Under the pieces are notes generated by a model, which did not search any database, had not been told where the DNA came from, and saw nothing but the letters and a program-made list of their open reading frames with translations. This document shows positions 13,861 to 13,893 of a stretch of DNA of 13,893 nt, in pieces (the stretch's first letter is position 1; the number at the start of each line of letters is the position of its first letter). The translations under genes and the position numbers were made by a program. Origin of the DNA: CAZIUL01 sp964542475 (GTDB taxonomy: Bacteria > Planctomycetota > B15-G4 > CAYZWU01); the NCBI GenBank assembly GCA_964542475.1, contig CAZIUL010000090.1, forward strand, positions 1 to 13,893, read 5' to 3'.

Positions 13861-13893
13861 CACTCCGAGTGAAAATCACCTTCAAACACCTTC

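Noticed and set aside
1..13893. CRISPR array, tRNA or rRNA genes
   Set aside because: No regularly spaced direct repeats, cloverleaf-like segments or rRNA-like stretches were seen. The intergenic repeats are irregular in spacing and orientation.

Overview
This window looks like chromosomal DNA of a Gram-negative, moderately GC-rich bacterium. It holds MsbA, BamD-like and LptE-like envelope genes together with recO and ftsH. The gene content and the intergenic repeat style suggest Desulfobacterota (the former Deltaproteobacteria), but that placement is inference and no phylogenetic marker here proves it.

Layout. (1) Bases 1-160 hold two inverted copies of a REP-like repeat. (2) At 273-3523, on the + strand, a secreted beta-propeller-like protein is followed by a CHAT-domain (caspase-like) protease. 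A 174-bp foldback MITE with a 4-bp flanking duplication separates them. Removing it in silico leaves only 49 bp between the genes, so they were probably one operon. (3) At 3567-3820, a repeat hairpin and two candidate promoters precede a RegB-like six-helix membrane histidine kinase. Its phosphoacceptor His position reads Arg, while its ATPase motifs are intact. (4) At 5217-5284 lies another repeat copy, between converging genes. (5) At 5281-8069, on the - strand, an MsbA-type ABC exporter overlaps a class I SAM methyltransferase by one base. (6) At 8294-13206, on the + strand, come recO, a BamD-like TPR lipoprotein, an LptE-like lipoprotein and ftsH. A cluster of four small hairpins sits between lptE and ftsH. 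The FtsH has a periplasmic domain of about 220 residues, roughly three times that of E. coli. (7) At 13233-13676, on the - strand, is a small one-helix membrane protein, followed by a last repeat copy with a perfect 30-bp palindrome at the right edge.

Functionally the right two thirds form an outer-membrane/LPS biogenesis neighbourhood: lipid A export (MsbA), LPS assembly (LptE-like), outer-membrane protein assembly (BamD-like) and membrane quality control (FtsH). The left third is accessory in character (CHAT protease, secreted partner, degenerate kinase, mobile repeat) and is where an undescribed system would most plausibly lie.
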